Notes: generated by a model from the letters alone, not told the origin. Positions 1-8,921 are shown, counted from the stretch's first letter. The stretch is 64,000 nucleotides of DNA from Amycolatopsis nalaikhensis (GCF_030264295.1 NZ_CP127173.1:9927501-9991500); one strand, 5' to 3'. Translations and numbers: made by a program.

Positions 1-985
1 TCGCGTGGCCGGCGCCTTCGATCTCGCCGGTCTCGATCTCGAGGTTCGGCACCGAGTCCGCGCGCGCCCCCGGCGTGAGCACCAGGTTGCGGTTGAGCTC
101 GTAGGTGTCGGTGGCCTCGGCGGCCGCGCGGATCAGGACGTCGCCGATCCACACCGTGTGCGCGCCCTCGCCCTGCAGCGCGCCCTTGTACATCACGCGC
201 GACTTGCAGTTCGGGACCGCGTGGTCGACGAAGAGGCGGTGTTCCTGGTGCTGGCCCTCGTCGGCGAAGTAGACGCCGAGCATCTCGACGTCGCCGCCCT
301 TGTCCGCGAAGGTCGCCGTCGGCGAGATCCGGACGAGGTCGCCGCCGAGGGTGATCACGGTGTGCCGCAGCGCGGCGTCGCGGCCCAGCTTCAGGTGCTG
401 CTCGGAGACGTGCACCGCGTCGTCGGCCCAGTCCTGGACGCTGACCACGGTGACCTTGGCGCCGTCGCCGATGACGAACTCGACGTTGTCGGCGTAGGTG
501 CCGGAGCCGACGTGGTCGAGCACGATCACGGCCTCGGCGAACGCCTCGGCGCGGACCTGCAGGTGCCCGTAGGCGACCTGGTCCTGGCCCGGGCCGTGGA
601 TCCGCAGCACGGACGGCTTCGACGCCTTGGTCTCCTTCGGCACCGTCACGACGGTGGCCTTCTGGAACGCCGAGTACGCCTGCGCGGCGATCCGGTCGCT
701 CGGTACGCCCGCCTCGCCGAGGCGGGCGTCGTCACGGCCGACGGTCTCGATCTTCAGCTCGGGCGCGGCCTCGGCTTCGAAGGTAATCTCGCCGGTGGCG
801 GTGGCGCTGCCGTCGTGCAGGCCGCGGACGCGCTTCATCGGCGTGAAGCGCCAGTTCTCCTCACGCCCGCCCGGGACCTCGAAGGCCTCGACGTCGTAAG
901 AAGTGAACCGCTCCGCGCGGGAGGCCGCCGGGATGACGGCCCCCTCGCGAAGGGCTTCGGAAACGTTGTTCTCGGTAACCGACAT
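1..985 (-). CDS. sufD: SufD, Fe-S cluster assembly scaffold protein (3' end outside window)
   Basis: SufD is part of the SufBCD scaffold that builds Fe-S clusters in the cytosol. The visible 328 residues begin MSVTENNVSEALREG and carry the SufD-type beta-helix core, with stretches such as VIVLDHVGSGTYADNVEFVIG and, near the cut, HRLFVDHAVPNCKSRVMYKG, which resembles the conserved C-terminal segment shared with SufB. The C terminus lies beyond the left edge. The ATG at 985 lies 2 bases after the expected sufB stop (TAG at 988-990), so the two genes are translationally close. As sequenced, however, sufB is shifted into the sufD frame and no stop separates them. The order sufR-sufB-sufD matches the mycobacterial suf operon, where sufC would be expected next. 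Confidence 0.93.
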   Translation of the reverse strand, partial: MSVTENNVSEALREGAVIPAASRAERFTSYDVEAFEVPGGREENWRFTPMKRVRGLHDGSATATGEITFEAEAAPELKIETVGRDDARLGEAGVPSDRIAAQAYSAFQKATVVTVPKETKASKPSVLRIHGPGQDQVAYGHLQVRAEAFAEAVIVLDHVGSGTYADNVEFVIGDGAKVTVVSVQDWADDAVHVSEQHLKLGRDAALRHTVITLGGDLVRISPTATFADKGGDVEMLGVYFADEGQHQEHRLFVDHAVPNCKSRVMYKGALQGEGAHTVWIGDVLIRAAAEATDTYELNRNLVLTPGARADSVPNLEIETGEIEGAGHA

Positions 986-987
986 GA

Positions 988-2437
988 CTAGCCGACGGAC
1001 CCTTCCATCTGGAGCTTCGATCAGGCGGTTCAGCTCGAGCGCGTACTCCATCGGCAGCTCACGGGCGATCGGCTCGACGAAGCCGCGCACGATCATCGCC
1101 ATCGCCTCGGCCTCGTCGAGACCGCGCGACATCAGGTAGAACAGCTGGTCCTCACTGACCTTGGACACCGTGGCCTCGTGGCCCATGGACACCTCGTCGT
1201 TGCGGATGTCCACGTACGGGTACGTGTCCGAACGCGAGATCGTGTCCACCAGCAGGGCATCGCAGACCACGCTGGAGCGCGAGTGGTGCGCCCGCTTCGC
1301 GACCTTGACCAGGCCGCGGTAGGACGTCCGGCCGCCGCCGCGCGCCACCGACTTCGACACGATCGTCGAGGAGGTGTACGGCGCGAGGTGCTCCATCTTG
1401 GCGCCCGCGTCCTGGTGCTGGCCCTCGCCCGCGAACGCGACCGACAGAACCTCGCCCTTGGCGTGCTCGCCCATGAGGAACACCGACGGGTACTTCATCG
1501 TGACCTTGGAACCGATGTTGCCGTCGATCCATTCCATGGTCGCGCCCTCTTCGCACTTGGCGCGCTTGGTGACCAGGTTGTAGACGTTGTTCGACCAGTT
1601 CTGGATGGTCGTGTAGCGGCAGCGGGCGCCCTTCTTGACGATGATCTCCACGACCGCCGAGTGCAGCGAGTCGGACTGGTAGATCGGCGCCGTGCAACCC
1701 TCGACGTAGTGCACGTACGCACCTTCGTCGACGATGATCAGGGTGCGCTCGAACTGGCCCATGTTCTCGGTGTTGATCCGGAAGTAGGCCTGCAGCGGGA
1801 TCTCGACGTGCACGCCCTTCGGCACGTAGATGAACGAGCCGCCGGACCACACCGCCGTGTTCAGCGCGGAGAACTTGTTGTCACCGGCCGGGATGACCGA
1901 GCCGAAGTACTCCTGGAACAGCTCCGGGTGCTCCTTGAGCGCGGAGTCGGTGTCCAGGAACAGGACGCCCTGCTCCTCCAGGTCCTCGCGGATCTGGTGG
2001 TAGACGACCTCGGACTCGTACTGCGCGGCGACACCGGCGACGAGGCGCTGCTTCTCCGCCTCGGGGATGCCGAGCTTGTCGTACGTGTTCTTGATGTCCT
2101 CGGGCAGTTCCTCCCAGGAGGTGGCCTGCTTCTCCGTGGACCGCACGAAGTACTTGATGTTCTCGAAGTCGATCCCGGAGAGGTCGGCCCCCCAGTTGGG
2201 CATGGGCTTCTTCTCGAAGAGCTTGAGCGCCTTCAGTCGCGCTTCGCGCATCCACTCCGGCTCGGACTTCTTCGAGGAGATGTCGGTGACGACGTCCTCG
2301 TTCAGCCCGCGACGGGCGCTGGCGCCCGCCTCGTCGGAGTCCGCCCAGCCGAACGCGTACTTGCCAAGGGACTCGATGGTCTCTTCCTGGCTCAGTGGCG
2401 CGGTGGTGGGAGTGCGCTGCTCGGCAGCGGCAGTCAT
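988..2437 (-). CDS. sufB: SufB, Fe-S cluster scaffold protein (one-base frameshift near 3' end)
   Basis: Core subunit of the SufBCD scaffold. The reading frame from ATG 2437 gives a canonical SufB (FGWADSDEAGASARRGLNEDVV at the start, later KYPSVFLMGEHAKGEVLS and HHSRSSVVCDALLVDTISRSDTYPY; quoted in part). Close to the C terminus the frame reads NRLIEAPDGRVRRLV and runs straight into sufD without a stop. Deleting one T of the pair at 1016-1017 restores NRLIELQMEGSVG followed by TAG at 990-988, a normal SufB ending and a length of 482 residues. The start overlaps the sufR stop by 4 bases (ATGA). The frameshift is seen in the sequence. That it is a sequencing or assembly error rather than a real SufB-SufD fusion is inference, supported by the suf genes being essential in mycobacteria. 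Confidence 0.93.
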
Positions 2438-3249
2438 GCGGGTTTCCCTCCATTCGGGATCCGTGCTTCGCGCCCAGAGGGCACCGTGCTGCCCGGCTCG
2501 GGATGGGCCGGGTCACCCGTCGTGACGGGCACGTGTGTGGTGCACGCGGAGTCCCCGCGTGCGATGGTCGCCAGCCGCTGGACGTGGGTGCCCAGCAGCT
2601 GCGCGAACGCCTCCGTCTCGGCCTCGCACAGCTGCGGGAACTCCGCGGCGACGTGGGCGACCGGACAGTGGTGCTGGCAGAGCTGCGCCCCCACGTTCTG
2701 ACTGGGTGCGGGAGCGCCGACCTGACGGGTCGACGCAGCGTAGCCCTCCCTGGTCAGCGCGGCCGCGAGGGCCTCCGCGCGTGCCGCCGGATCACTCGAT
2801 CCGGTGATCGCCGAGCGGTGCGGCCCGACCAGCTTCTCGATGCGGTGCTCGGCGAAGGCGCGGACGGCGTCTTCACCGGCGTGCTCGGCGAGGAAGCGGA
2901 TGGCCGAGACGGCCAGGTCGTCGTAGGCGTGCCCGAACCGGGCGCGGCCGGCCTCGGTGAGCAGGAACAGCTTCGCCGGGCGACCCCGGCCCCGGGGTCC
3001 TCGGCGCGGCGCGTCCCGCGTCTCGGCCTCGCCGTCGGCGAGCAGCGCGTCGAGGTGGCGGCGGATCGCCGTCGGGCTGATGCCGAGCTGCTCGGCGACC
3101 ACGACGGCGGTCATGGGACCCTGTTCCAGCAGCAGCCGGGCGACCTCCTGGCGGGTCTTGCCCTCGGCGCTGACCTGCGACGGGACGTGCGGATGCGGGG
3201 CACGCGGCATGTCGCCGCCCGCCTGGTCACCCGCCTCCGTCTTTTTCAC
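2434..3249 (-). CDS. sufR: SufR, Fe-S cluster-binding repressor of the suf operon
   Basis: Winged-helix transcriptional regulator that senses Fe-S status and represses suf genes. In the 271-residue reading the N-terminal helix-turn-helix is at about 32-75 (ARLLLEQGPMTAVVVAEQLG, SPTAIRRHLDALLADG). The C-terminal region has the cluster-ligand pattern C191-x3-C195-x12-C208 plus C236, as in mycobacterial and cyanobacterial SufR. It leads the operon and its stop overlaps sufB by 4 bases. Two starts are possible. GTG 3249 lies inside the proposed operator and would need a leaderless or very short leader. ATG 3210 has only a weak upstream purine stretch. I list the longer form because its extra residues (VKKTEAGDQAGGD) look coding, but either could be right. 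Confidence 0.9.
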   Translation of the reverse strand: MKKTEAGDQAGGDMPRAPHPHVPSQVSAEGKTRQEVARLLLEQGPMTAVVVAEQLGISPTAIRRHLDALLADGEAETRDAPRRGPRGRGRPAKLFLLTEAGRARFGHAYDDLAVSAIRFLAEHAGEDAVRAFAEHRIEKLVGPHRSAITGSSDPAARAEALAAALTREGYAASTRQVGAPAPSQNVGAQLCQHHCPVAHVAAEFPQLCEAETEAFAQLLGTHVQRLATIARGDSACTTHVPVTTGDPAHPEPGSTVPSGREARIPNGGKPA

Positions 3250-3262
3250 AACACAAGTGTGT
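3246..3262 (-). promoter_or_regulatory. Candidate SufR operator upstream of the suf operon
   Basis: Read on the minus strand, 3260-3246 is ACACT-TGTGT-TGTGA. From memory this fits the ACACT-N5-TGTGA motif reported for M. tuberculosis SufR. On the same bases an ACAC-N4-GTGT dyad is also visible (3251-3262). It sits between divergent sufR and mptB and touches the sufR GTG start, where bound repressor would block transcription. Assignment as a SufR site is inference. Confidence 0.55.
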
Positions 3263-3330
3263 CTTATTTCCGGATGACCCGCAAAGGCGGGGTGTCCGGC
3301 AGTGACCCGACTCACTCCGGGGCGGACCGA

Positions 3331-3336
3331 TACCCT
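3331..3336 (+). promoter_or_regulatory. -10 element of mptB, leaderless arrangement
   Basis: TACCCT lies 6 bases upstream of the GTG start at 3343. This TANNNT-(6-7 nt)-start spacing is typical of actinobacterial leaderless transcripts, and no Shine-Dalgarno precedes the GTG. Confidence 0.45.
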
Positions 3337-3342
3337 GCACGC

Positions 3343-5001
3343 GTGGCAGTGGGCGAACAGGACCAGCAGGCGGCGGCGGTCGCGACCGAGCGTGCCCACC
3401 CCGTCACGCTTTCCCCGGTCCGCCCCCTCGAACCCCTCCCCCTGGAGGCCGACGAGCAGCGCGGGCTGAACGTCGTGCGCCGCTTCGGCACGGTCGGGTC
3501 GCTCTTCCTCGCCCTGGGCTCCCTCGGCGCCGGCGCCGCCCCGGTGATCAACCCGGTGCAGGAGATCCCGGTGCTGCGGCTGTTCACCCGCATCCCGACG
3601 GTGTCGCTGGCCATCGCCATCTCCGGCATGGGCATCCTGGTGCTGAGCTGGCTGATGCTCGGCCGGTTCGCCCAGCCCAGCCGCACGCGGCTCGCGTCGC
3701 AGGGCCAGCTCGCCCGCACCATCGCGCTGTGGGTGCTGCCGCTGCTGGTCATCCCGCCGCTGTTCTCCCGCGACGTCTACAGCTACCTCGCGCAGAGCGA
3801 GATCGTGCACCGCGGGATGGACCCCTACGTGCTCGGCCCGGCGCAGGCCCTCGGCGTCGCCGACCCGTTCACCGCGGGCGTGTCGAACATGTGGCGCGAG
3901 ACGCCGGCGCCGTACGGGCCGCTGGTGCTGCGCCTCGGCGGCTGGCTCGCACCGCTGGCGGGCAACAGCATCGCCGTCGGTGTCCTGCTGCAGCGGGTGC
4001 TCGCGCTCGCGGGCGTCATCCTCATCGTGTGGGCCCTGCCCCGGCTGGCGCGCCGCTTCGGCGTGCAGCCCGCGACGGCGCTGTGGCTCGGCGCGGCCAA
4101 CCCGCTGCTGATCTTCCACTTCGTCGCCGGCGCCCACAACGACGCGCTCGCCGTCGGCCTGATGCTCGCCGGGCTGGAGGTGGGCATCCGGCGGCTGCCG
4201 ATCCGCGTGAAGGGCGACACCCCGCCGCCGCTGGCCCGCGGTGAGCTGCTCTACATCGGACTGGGCGTCGCGATCATCACCCTCGGCGTCGCGGTGAAGC
4301 TGCCCGCGGTGTTCGCGCTGCCGTTCTTCGCGGTGATGGTGGCGCGGCGCTGGCACGGCAGGCTCAAGGACCTCTTCTACGCGGGCGCGCCGATGGCGGC
4401 GTGGTTCGGCGTGGTCCTGGTCGCGGTGTGCTTCGGCACCGGGCTCGGCTTCGGCTGGGTCGGCGCGACGTTCAACACACCCGGCCTCGTCCGGTCGTGG
4501 ATCTCCCCCACCGCCGAGCTGGCCAACCTGTCGGGCGTGCTCGGCATCGCGCTCGGGCTCGGCAACCACACCAACGGCCTGGTGCCGATCCTCGGCGCGC
4601 TCGGCTACCTGGTCGCCGTCGCGATCACGTTCAAGTTCCTCTGGGACAGCTTCAAGTGGCGCTACCGGCCGATCATCGGCCTCGGCGTGTCCCTGGGCGC
4701 GGTGATGATCCTGCAGATCAACCTGCAGCCCTGGTACGTGCTGTGGGCGGTGATCCCCCTCGCCGCGGCGGCCGGGACGTCGCGCTTCCGGGTGGCCGCG
4801 GCGGTGCTGTCGGCGGCCCTGCCGTTCCTGCTCCCGCCCACGGGCAGCACCTTCGACGGCCGCCCGTACGTGCTGCCGTTCGCCTACGTCGCGGCGATCG
4901 TCGTGTGCGGCGCGGGGATGCTGATCGTCCGGCGGCTGGCGCCCGTGCTGCTGTCCAGGCCGTCCCCGCGGCTGCCCGCGCGGGCCGAGCCCGTATCGTG
5001 A
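3343..5001 (+). CDS. mptB: MptB-like alpha-(1->6)-mannopyranosyltransferase, polytopic membrane protein
   Basis: A GT-C type glycosyltransferase that uses a polyprenyl-linked mannose donor on the outer face of the membrane to extend the alpha-1,6-mannan core of lipomannan-type glycans. The 552 residues contain about a dozen hydrophobic segments, beginning at GTVGSLFLALGSLGAGAAP. The first large outer loop has the acidic/aromatic motif SRDVYSYLAQ (about 145-154), characteristic of this family, followed by RGMDPYVLGP. The gene is divergent from sufR, exactly as Rv1459c (mptB) is from Rv1460 in M. tuberculosis, which supports the name. GTG 3343 has no ribosome-binding site but has a correctly spaced -10 element. 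The ABC transporter genes follow after 6 bases and are probably cotranscribed. Confidence 0.85.
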   Translation: MAVGEQDQQAAAVATERAHPVTLSPVRPLEPLPLEADEQRGLNVVRRFGTVGSLFLALGSLGAGAAPVINPVQEIPVLRLFTRIPTVSLAIAISGMGILVLSWLMLGRFAQPSRTRLASQGQLARTIALWVLPLLVIPPLFSRDVYSYLAQSEIVHRGMDPYVLGPAQALGVADPFTAGVSNMWRETPAPYGPLVLRLGGWLAPLAGNSIAVGVLLQRVLALAGVILIVWALPRLARRFGVQPATALWLGAANPLLIFHFVAGAHNDALAVGLMLAGLEVGIRRLPIRVKGDTPPPLARGELLYIGLGVAIITLGVAVKLPAVFALPFFAVMVARRWHGRLKDLFYAGAPMAAWFGVVLVAVCFGTGLGFGWVGATFNTPGLVRSWISPTAELANLSGVLGIALGLGNHTNGLVPILGALGYLVAVAITFKFLWDSFKWRYRPIIGLGVSLGAVMILQINLQPWYVLWAVIPLAAAAGTSRFRVAAAVLSAALPFLLPPTGSTFDGRPYVLPFAYVAAIVVCGAGMLIVRRLAPVLLSRPSPRLPARAEPVS

Positions 5002-5007
5002 CCCGAT

Positions 5008-5934
5008 GTGAGTGCCCCCGCCGTCGAGATCACCGGGCTGGTGAAAAGCTACGGCTCCACCCGCGCGGTCGACGGTCTCGACCTGCGGATGGAGCGCGGC
5101 AGCCTGCTCGCCCTGCTCGGCCCCAACGGGGCCGGCAAAACCACCACCGTCGAGCTCTGCGAAGGCTTCCTCAAGCCTGACGCGGGAACGGTGCGCGTGC
5201 TCGGCCTCGACCCGGTCCGCGAGTCGGCGGCGCTGCGCCCCCGCGTCGGCATCATGCCCCAGGGCGGCGGCGCGTACCCGGGTGTGCGAGCCGACGAGAT
5301 GCTGCACTTGGTGGCCTCCTGCGCGGCATCCCCGCTGGACCCGGCGTGGCTGCTCGACGTGCTGGGGCTGGCTTCGGTGCGCCGGACGCCGTTCAAGCGC
5401 CTCTCGGGCGGGCAGCAGCAGCGGCTGTCGCTGGCGTGCGCGCTGGTCGGGCGCCCGGAGCTGGTGTTCCTCGACGAGCCGACGGCGGGCATGGACCCGC
5501 AGGCCCGCCGTCTGGTGTGGGACCTGCTGGCGGCGTTGCGCCGCGACGGCGTTTCGGTGCTGCTGACCACGCACCTGATGGAAGAGGCCGAGGCACTGGC
5601 CGACACGGTGGTGATCGTGGACCACGGCAAGGTCGTCGTCTCGGGTGCGCCGCAGTCGCTGACGATGGACGAAACGGGCGCGGCGGGGCTCCGTTTCAAG
5701 GCCCGAACGCGCCTCGACACGGCGTTGCTGACGGCGGCGCTGCCCGAGGGCTACGCGGTGCGCGAGTCGGCACCGGGCACGTACATGGTGGTGGGTGCGG
5801 TCGACCCACAGGTGGTGTCGACGGTCACGGCGTGGTGCGCGCAGCAGGGTGTGCTGCCGGAGGAGCTGCAGGTCGGCAAGCGGACGCTCGAAGAGGTCTT
5901 CCTCGAGCTGACCGGACGGGAGCTGCGGGCATGA
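5008..5934 (+). CDS. ABC transporter ATP-binding protein
   Basis: Nucleotide-binding subunit of a drug or lipid exporter-type ABC transporter. The 308 residues show Walker A GPNGAGKT (38-45), signature LSGGQQQ (132-138), Walker B FLDEPTAG (154-161) and the H-loop TTH (187-189). A C-terminal accessory domain of about 90 residues is typical of DrrA/CcmA-like exporters. The GTG at 5008 follows the mptB stop by 6 bases and its own stop overlaps the permease gene by 4 bases, so ATPase and permease are translationally coupled. The pair corresponds in position to Rv1458c/Rv1457c of M. tuberculosis. The substrate is unknown. The conserved place between mptB and ctaA suggests a cell-envelope or heme-related role, which is inference. 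Confidence 0.9.
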   Translation: MSAPAVEITGLVKSYGSTRAVDGLDLRMERGSLLALLGPNGAGKTTTVELCEGFLKPDAGTVRVLGLDPVRESAALRPRVGIMPQGGGAYPGVRADEMLHLVASCAASPLDPAWLLDVLGLASVRRTPFKRLSGGQQQRLSLACALVGRPELVFLDEPTAGMDPQARRLVWDLLAALRRDGVSVLLTTHLMEEAEALADTVVIVDHGKVVVSGAPQSLTMDETGAAGLRFKARTRLDTALLTAALPEGYAVRESAPGTYMVVGAVDPQVVSTVTAWCAQQGVLPEELQVGKRTLEEVFLELTGRELRA

Positions 5935-6716
5935 CGGTCTTCGAGCCGGGTGTGTTCACCCCCGCCCCCGGACGCGGATCGCTGGGCCGGATGCTGCGGA
6001 CGCACGCGCGGGTCGAGGCGAGCCTGACCTTGCGGCACGGCGAGCAGGTGCTGCTCACACTGCTCATCCCGCTGGCGTTGCTGATCGGTTTGTCGCTTTT
6101 GGACATCCTGCCTGCCGCTCAGCTGGGTTCGGTGTCCAAGGTGGACTGGATCACGCCGCGGATCCTGGCGCTGGCGGTGATGTCTTCGGCGTTCACCGGG
6201 CAGGCGATCGCGCTCGGTTTCGATCGGCGTTATGGGGTTTTGAAGCGTCTCTCGGCTACTGCTTTGCCTCGGTGGTTGCTCGTCGCGGGGAGGCTGATCG
6301 CCGCTCTGGTCGTGGTCGTTCTCCAGTCGGTGATCATCGGTGTCGTGGCGGCTTTCCTCGGGTGGTCGCCTTCGCTCTCCGGGCTCTTCTCGGCCGTTCT
6401 GCTGCTGGTGCTGGGAACTTTGGCTTTCGGGGCTTTGGGTGTGCTCCTTGGCGGGGCTTTGCGGGCTGAGGCCGTGCTCGCTCTGGCCAACATCGTCTGG
6501 TTCGTGTTGTTGCTGGCTGGTGGGATTCTGCTGGCTCCCTCGTCGCTGCCTTCCGGGCTCGCGGTCGTCGTCGAACTGCTGCCTTCGGGGGCGCTGGCCG
6601 AGGGGATGCGGGCCGCTTTGGTCGATGGGGCTTTCGCTCCGGGGCCCATGCTGGTGCTGGCGGTTTGGGCCGTGGTCGCGGGCGCGGTGGCGTCGCGGAC
6701 GACGAAGCTCACCTGA
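5931..6716 (+). CDS. ABC-2 type transporter permease
   Basis: Membrane subunit partnering the ATPase encoded immediately upstream (ATGA overlap). The 261 residues have a soluble N-terminal stretch of about 40 residues followed by six hydrophobic segments: LLTLLIPLALLIGLSLL, ILALAVMSSAFTGQAIAL, LIAALVVVVLQSVIIGVVA, LFSAVLLLVLGTLAFGALG, LALANIVWFVLLLAGGILL and MLVLAVWAVVAGAVA. The GVLKRLSATALPRW motif after TM2 is typical of ABC-2 exporters. It ends just before a palindromic element that could terminate the mptB-ABC operon. Confidence 0.88.
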   Translation: MTVFEPGVFTPAPGRGSLGRMLRTHARVEASLTLRHGEQVLLTLLIPLALLIGLSLLDILPAAQLGSVSKVDWITPRILALAVMSSAFTGQAIALGFDRRYGVLKRLSATALPRWLLVAGRLIAALVVVVLQSVIIGVVAAFLGWSPSLSGLFSAVLLLVLGTLAFGALGVLLGGALRAEAVLALANIVWFVLLLAGGILLAPSSLPSGLAVVVELLPSGALAEGMRAALVDGAFAPGPMLVLAVWAVVAGAVASRTTKLT

Positions 6717-6733
6717 GGCGCGGCGCGGGTTGT

Positions 6734-6775
6734 CGTGAGTGTTTAGGGCGGTTCTAACCGCCCTAAACACTCACG
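6734..6775. repeat. Intergenic palindrome family A, copy 1
   Basis: A perfect 20-bp inverted repeat with a 2-base loop. The left arm (6734-6753) contains GTGAGTGTTTAGGGCGGTT and the right arm is 6756-6775. A nearly identical copy is at 59875-59920. Here it lies after the ABC permease stop and before the ctaA promoter, where it could act as a terminator hairpin. Confidence 0.85.
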
Positions 6776-6866
6776 AGTCCCGGCGCGGGCGTGACCTAGG
6801 TCCCTTGTGCCCGCGTGCCGGTTCTGGGCGCCGGGACCTGCCGAAAGCCCGGTTTCCGCGCGGTTC

Positions 6867-6872
6867 TACCAT
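6867..6872 (+). promoter_or_regulatory. -10 element of ctaA, leaderless arrangement
   Basis: TACCAT ends 7 bases before the ctaA GTG at 6880, and no ribosome-binding site is present between them. Confidence 0.4.
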
Positions 6873-6879
6873 CGAGCAC

Positions 6880-7845
6880 GTGCCGTTCACCAGCCTCGTC
6901 GCCCGCCTGCCGTTTCCGTCCGCCGCCGTGCAGCGGGCCGTCGGGATCGCCGCCGTTCTCGCGCAGGCGCTGATCGGGGTCACCGGGTCCGTCGTGCGCG
7001 TCACCGGGTCCGGGCTCGGCTGCCCGACCTGGCCGCAGTGCGTCGCCGGGAGCCTGGTGCCGGTGAACCACCCCGGCATCCACGCGCTGAACCAGTGGAT
7101 CGAGTTCGGCAACCGGCTGCTGACCGGCGTCGTCATCGCCGTCGCCGCGGTCGCCGTCATCACCGCGTGGCGCGTGCAGATCGACCACCCGCGGCGCAAG
7201 CGGCTGGTGAAGCTCGCCTGGACCATGCCCGGCGGTGTCGTGCTGCAGGCCGTCGTCGGCGGGATGACCGTGCTCGCGAAACTCGAGTGGTGGACCGTCG
7301 CGATCCACTTCCTCGCCACCACTCCCCTGGTGTGGCTGGCCGTCCTGCTGCTGCGCGCGTTCCGCGAGGGCGACGAGCCCGCGCGCTCGCTGGTCCCGGC
7401 GTCCGGCCGGGGCATCCTGGTCGCGCTGGCCGTGGCGATGTGGCTGGTCCTCGCGGCCGGCACCACGGTCACCGGCGCGGGCCCGCACAGCGGCGACATC
7501 AACACCCACCGCCTGGCGATCTCCGTGGAGTCGCTCGCCCAGGTCCACGGCGGCCTGCTGGTGCTCTACCTGCTGCTGCTCGCGGTGTTCGGCCTCCAGC
7601 TGATGCGCATCGGCGCGCCGAAGGGCCTGTGGCAGCGCTACACCTGGGTGTGGGTGATCGCGGTCGCGCAGGGCGGGCTCGGTTCGCTGCAGTACGCGCT
7701 GGGCGTGCCGGAGGCGATGGTGTCGTTCCACGTGCTCGGCGCGATGGCGGTGATCATCGCGACGGCGTCACTGTGGGTCGGCAGCCGCGACCGCGGCCCG
7801 GTGACGTCGCTGACGGCGGCGCCTAAGGAACTCGCCACCGCCTGA
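6880..7845 (+). CDS. ctaA: CtaA/COX15-type heme A synthase
   Basis: Oxidises the methyl group of heme O to a formyl group, making heme A for cytochrome aa3 oxidase, in the plasma membrane. The 321 residues form about eight transmembrane helices. The first extracytoplasmic loop holds the conserved cysteine pair C48 and C54 (CPTWPQC), followed by NHPGIH and the EFGNR motif (75-79) of helix 2. Later heme-region histidines are in AIHFLATT, QVHGGLL and FHVLGAMA. Together with ctaB (16.6-17.6 kb) it supplies both steps from heme B to heme A. The GTG at 6880 is chosen because hydrophobic sequence and homology begin there and a -10 element is correctly spaced. Confidence 0.92.
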   Translation: MPFTSLVARLPFPSAAVQRAVGIAAVLAQALIGVTGSVVRVTGSGLGCPTWPQCVAGSLVPVNHPGIHALNQWIEFGNRLLTGVVIAVAAVAVITAWRVQIDHPRRKRLVKLAWTMPGGVVLQAVVGGMTVLAKLEWWTVAIHFLATTPLVWLAVLLLRAFREGDEPARSLVPASGRGILVALAVAMWLVLAAGTTVTGAGPHSGDINTHRLAISVESLAQVHGGLLVLYLLLLAVFGLQLMRIGAPKGLWQRYTWVWVIAVAQGGLGSLQYALGVPEAMVSFHVLGAMAVIIATASLWVGSRDRGPVTSLTAAPKELATA

Positions 7846-7881
7846 GCAACCGGCGGCCACCCGGCCGTAACGCGCCGCGGC

Positions 7882-7887
7882 TACGGT
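7882..7887 (+). promoter_or_regulatory. -10 element of the desaturase gene, leaderless arrangement
   Basis: TACGGT ends 7 bases before the ATG at 7895, and there is no purine-rich ribosome-binding site in between. Confidence 0.4.
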
Positions 7888-7894
7888 CCGCCCC

Positions 7895-8824
7895 ATGACG
7901 ACGCGCTCCGCGCCCAAGCCGCTGATCTCCCACCGCCGCGGCACGGGCGAGATGATCGTGCTCAAGACGTTCCTGCTGGTGCCGTTCGCGGCGCTGCTCG
8001 TCGCGGTCCCGCTGATGTGGGGCTGGGGCATGACGTGGGTCGACCTGATCCTGGCCGCGGTGTTCTACGTGTTCGCGACACTGGGCGTGACGGTCGGCTA
8101 CCACCGCTACTTCACCCACGGCGCGTTCAAGGCCTCGCGGCCGCTGCGGGTGGCGCTGGCGATCGCGGGCAGCATGGCGGTCCAGGGGTCGGTGATCTTC
8201 TGGGTGGCGAGCCACCGCAGGCACCACGCGTTCGCCGACCGCGAGGGCGACCCGCATTCGCCGTGGCTGTTCGGCACATCGCCGTCGGCGCTGCTGCGCG
8301 GCTTCTGGCACGCGCACATGGGCTGGATGTTCGCCCGCGAGGTGACCAACGCCGACCGCTTCGCCCCGGACCTGGTGGCGGACCGCGACCTGCGGGTGGT
8401 GAACCGCTACTTCTGGCTGTGGATCACGCTGAGCCTGGCCCTGCCCGCGGTCCTCGGCGGCTTGCTGTCGTGGTCGTGGTGGGGCGTGGTGACGGCGTTC
8501 TTCTGGGCCGGGCTGGTCCGGATCGCGTTCCTGCACCACGTGACATGGTCGGTGAACTCGGTCTGCCACCTGGTCGGCGAGCGCCCGTTCGCCAGCCGAG
8601 ACCGGGCGGCGAACTTCTGGCCGCTGGCGTTGTTGTCGATGGGCGAGTCGTGGCACAACTCGCACCACGCGGATCCGACGTGCGCGCGGCACGGCGTGCT
8701 GCGGGGGCAGGTGGACGTCTCGGCCCGGGTGATCCGGACTTTCGAGCAGCTCGGCTGGGCGACCGATGTGCGGTGGCCGAGGGCCGATCGGCTGGCGGCC
8801 AAGCGCGTAAGTGCTTCAGCTTAA
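7895..8824 (+). CDS. Acyl-CoA (delta-9 type) fatty acid desaturase
   Basis: Integral membrane di-iron enzyme that introduces a double bond into fatty acyl-CoA using O2 and reduced cofactor. The 309 residues contain the three diagnostic histidine boxes: HRYFTH (70-75), HRRHH (107-111) and HNSHH (about 255-259). They are separated by the usual two pairs of hydrophobic helices (LLVPFAALLVAVPLMWGW, ILAAVFYVFATLGVTVGY, WLWITLSLALPAVLGGLL, GVVTAFFWAGLVRIAFL). It stands alone, with ctaA ending 49 bases upstream and a separately signalled small gene downstream. Membrane fluidity adjustment is the likely role. Confidence 0.92.
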   Translation: MTTRSAPKPLISHRRGTGEMIVLKTFLLVPFAALLVAVPLMWGWGMTWVDLILAAVFYVFATLGVTVGYHRYFTHGAFKASRPLRVALAIAGSMAVQGSVIFWVASHRRHHAFADREGDPHSPWLFGTSPSALLRGFWHAHMGWMFAREVTNADRFAPDLVADRDLRVVNRYFWLWITLSLALPAVLGGLLSWSWWGVVTAFFWAGLVRIAFLHHVTWSVNSVCHLVGERPFASRDRAANFWPLALLSMGESWHNSHHADPTCARHGVLRGQVDVSARVIRTFEQLGWATDVRWPRADRLAAKRVSASA

Positions 8825-8921
8825 TGTGCCTGCGACGACACGAAAGAGATATGTCCGGCTCGATCGTGTCGTTCGCTTTCTCTTACGGTGAGCCACCTTC
8901 CGATCGACAAAGGAGACTCAC

